Assembly: GCA_030602375.1 (NCBI GenBank)
Contig: JAUVZV010000004.1
Span: forward strand, 1-33,871
Direction of reading: 5' to 3'
Origin: Chloroflexota bacterium
Lineage (GTDB): Bacteria; Chloroflexota; Dehalococcoidia; Dehalococcoidales; JAUVZV01
Length of the DNA: 33,871 nucleotides
The notes beneath the pieces were generated by a model. That model worked only from the letters and a program-made list of their open reading frames with translations, was not told the origin of the DNA and did no database searches. Positions 32,369-33,871 of the stretch are shown one piece after another; the stretch's first letter is position 1, and each line of letters begins with the position of its first letter. The translations under genes and the position numbers were made by a program.

Positions 32369-32541
32369 GGAGAGTCAAAAGGAATGACGGCTATTCTGGC
32401 TAGCTTTCACCCCTTTGACATTAGAGCTTAAAGCTGATAACTTAATATTCAACAACTTTTACTGCAAGCAAATGTCCGTAGTCGCCTTAATTTCAGCCGC
32501 TATTCCCAAATTGGGCTCACTTTTGCAATGATTGACATTTT
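32369..32541. other. Intergenic stretch without recognised gene
   Basis: Between the structured-RNA promoter and the likely glyS promoter I see no ORF, repeat or RNA motif. There is a TTGACA at 32532-32537, but no -10 box at the right distance. Confidence 0.5.
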
Positions 32542-32571
32542 TTGGTAGAGTTTTCACGAGACACATATTAT
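32542..32571 (+). promoter_or_regulatory. Putative glyS promoter
   Basis: TTGGTA (32542-32547), an 18-bp spacer and TATTAT (32566-32571); start near 32578, giving a leader of about 125 nt. A T-box leader, common for glycyl-tRNA synthetase genes, was looked for and not found. The leader overlaps a 42-codon frame (32542-32670) encoding a possible single membrane helix, with no ribosome site. Confidence 0.4.
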
Positions 32572-32702
32572 GCCCGTGTGGCTATTTTCCATCATCATGG
32601 GGCGGGTGCTATTGCCTTAAGCATACTTTTCATCTTATACCTCAGGCGGGTTTGGAAATTTATTAGATAACTCTAACGGAGGGAACCTTAAGGAGTTGGA
32701 GA

Positions 32703-33871
32703 ATGAGTAAAAAGGCTCAAGCTAAAGTAGATATGGAAAAGATTACCTCCCTTTGCCGTCGGCGAGGTTTTGTTTTCCCCAGTAGTGAAATCTATGGTGG
32801 GCTTTCCAGTTGCTGGGATTATGGACCTTTAGGTGTAGAGTTAAAACAGAACATCAAACAGGCGTGGTGGCAGGCAGCGGTTTATGAGCGTGATGACATG
32901 GTCGGTATGGATGCCAGTATCCTGATGCACCCGCAAACATGGGCCGCCAGCGGGCACCTTAAGGATTTTAGTGACCCGTTGGTAGAATGCAAAAGCTGTC
33001 ATTTGAGGTGGCGTGCCGGTGAGCTTAAGGGTGATAAGTGCCCCTCCTGTGGTGGCGAGTTAACTGAGCCTCGCCGTTTCAATCTAATGTTTAAAACCTT
33101 TATGGGACCTGTTGAGGAGGATGCCAGTGTAGTTTACCTGCGCCCTGAGACAGCCCAGGGTATGTTTGTTAACTTTGAAAATGTGCTTAACACTACTAGA
33201 AAAAGGCTACCCTTTGGTATTGCCCAGATAGGCAAGGCCTTCCGCAATGAAATTACCACCGGCAACTTTATCTTCCGCAGTCGGGAATTTGAACAGATGG
33301 AGATTGAGTTTTTCGTCAGGCCAGGGACTGATAAGGAATGGTTCACCTACTGGCTTGAGGAGCGCCTCAGGTGGTATACAAAATTGGGTATCAAGAGGGA
33401 AAACCTCCGCTTGCGCCGACACACCAAGAAAGAACTGGCTCATTATGCTAAAGCGTGCTCTGACATTGACTACCTTTTCCCTATGGGGTGGTCAGAGCTT
33501 GAGGGTATAGCCAACCGCGGCGACTTTGACCTTGTTCAACACTCCCGTTTTAGTGGCAAGAGCCTCATCTACTTTGATGAAGAGACCAAAGAGCATATCA
33601 CCCCCTATATAATCGAACCTTCAGCCGGGGTGGATCGCGCTCTTCTGGCTTTTCTCTGCGATGCCTACGATGAAGAATCAGATGAAGATGAGGCAAGGGT
33701 ACTACTTCATCTCCATCCGACACTAGCCCCAATTAAGGCAGCAGTGTTACCCTTAAGCCGGCGAGAGGAACTGGTTCGGGTAGCTAAAGAGATATATGCT
33801 GACCTTCGTCAATGCTTTATGGTGCAGTACGATGATGCTCAGAGTATCGGACGCCGCTACAGGCGTCAGGA
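32703..33871 (+). CDS. glyS: Glycyl-tRNA synthetase, alpha2 type (partial, 3' end missing)
   Basis: The first 389 codons of a class II synthetase that charges tRNA-Gly are present; the rest lies beyond the right edge. It is the single-chain alpha2 type (eukaryotic/archaeal-like), not alpha2beta2 GlyQ/GlyS. Seen: [35 protein letters not shown], a four-cysteine zinc insertion (CKSCHLRW...CPSCGG), [14 protein letters not shown], motif 2 [40 protein letters not shown], motif 3 [15 protein letters not shown], and the start of the anticodon-binding domain ([14 protein letters not shown]). AGGAG lies 8 nt before ATG 32703. Confidence 0.96.
   Translation, partial: MSKKAQAKVDMEKITSLCRRRGFVFPSSEIYGGLSSCWDYGPLGVELKQNIKQAWWQAAVYERDDMVGMDASILMHPQTWAASGHLKDFSDPLVECKSCHLRWRAGELKGDKCPSCGGELTEPRRFNLMFKTFMGPVEEDASVVYLRPETAQGMFVNFENVLNTTRKRLPFGIAQIGKAFRNEITTGNFIFRSREFEQMEIEFFVRPGTDKEWFTYWLEERLRWYTKLGIKRENLRLRRHTKKELAHYAKACSDIDYLFPMGWSELEGIANRGDFDLVQHSRFSGKSLIYFDEETKEHITPYIIEPSAGVDRALLAFLCDAYDEESDEDEARVLLHLHPTLAPIKAAVLPLSRREELVRVAKEIYADLRQCFMVQYDDAQSIGRRYRRQ

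Noticed and set aside
32340-32702. T-box riboswitch for glyS
   Set aside because: No AGGGTGGNACCGCG-like T-box sequence and no fitting terminator/antiterminator were found on the plus strand; GGTGGAGGTACTAC near 32314 is only superficially similar.

Overview
The window looks like chromosomal DNA from an uncultured Dehalococcoidia-like bacterium (Chloroflexota). This is inferred from gene content and style: a stand-alone ThiD2 domain, a bacterial translin, a membrane pyrophosphatase, a geranylgeranyl-reductase-like flavoprotein, a fused TRAP permease and an alpha2-type glycyl-tRNA synthetase. No 16S rRNA gene, CRISPR array, tRNA or insertion sequence was seen. Both ends cut a gene.

Region 1 (1-7704, all minus strand, read right to left) is a sulfur-flavoured accessory cluster: ATP sulfurylase (sat), a sulfatase/phosphatase-fold hydrolase, a CysD/CysH-like PP-loop protein, a type I phosphodiesterase-fold protein that has lost part of its metal site, and three tandem arylsulfotransferase-like beta-propellers, the last cut by the window edge. 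A GC-rich hairpin divides it into a sat half and a propeller half. Region 2 (7802-11040, minus) is a TRAP transporter: a lipoprotein binding protein followed by a fused DctQM permease, with a long hairpin between them. A decayed repeat of the dctM 3' end lies at the junction with region 1. Uptake of an organic acid, sulfonate or sulfate ester that feeds region 1 is possible but unproven.

Region 3 (11299-15002, minus) is an operon of a DUF1616-type membrane protein, a geranylgeranyl-reductase-family flavoprotein, a GreA with an extra N-terminal helical domain, and a thiolase. Region 4 (15003-18393) is the most unusual part: a membrane-anchored XRE-type DNA-binding protein with a large extracellular Ig-like/CARDB portion, behind a consensus promoter and two near-identical 18-bp palindromes whose starts are 42 bp apart. 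It lies tail to tail with a site-2 (M50) intramembrane protease carrying CBS domains. Together they suggest a receptor-transcription factor that could be released by intramembrane proteolysis.

Region 5 (18396-21195, minus) is thiC-cinA-S2P behind a TPP riboswitch with a visible intrinsic terminator. Region 6 (21236-31341, plus) holds housekeeping genes: rsmG, a lamin-tail lipoprotein, pdxS-pdxT, a Ycf45/SpoIIIAA-like ATPase, tmk, mnmA, rnhB, yraN, then thiD2, translin and hppA. Region 7 (31348-33871) has a metallo-beta-lactamase-fold hydrolase (minus). Upstream of it is a predicted ~310-nt structured RNA with its own promoter, mutually exclusive stems and a terminator. Glycyl-tRNA synthetase (plus) runs off the right edge.
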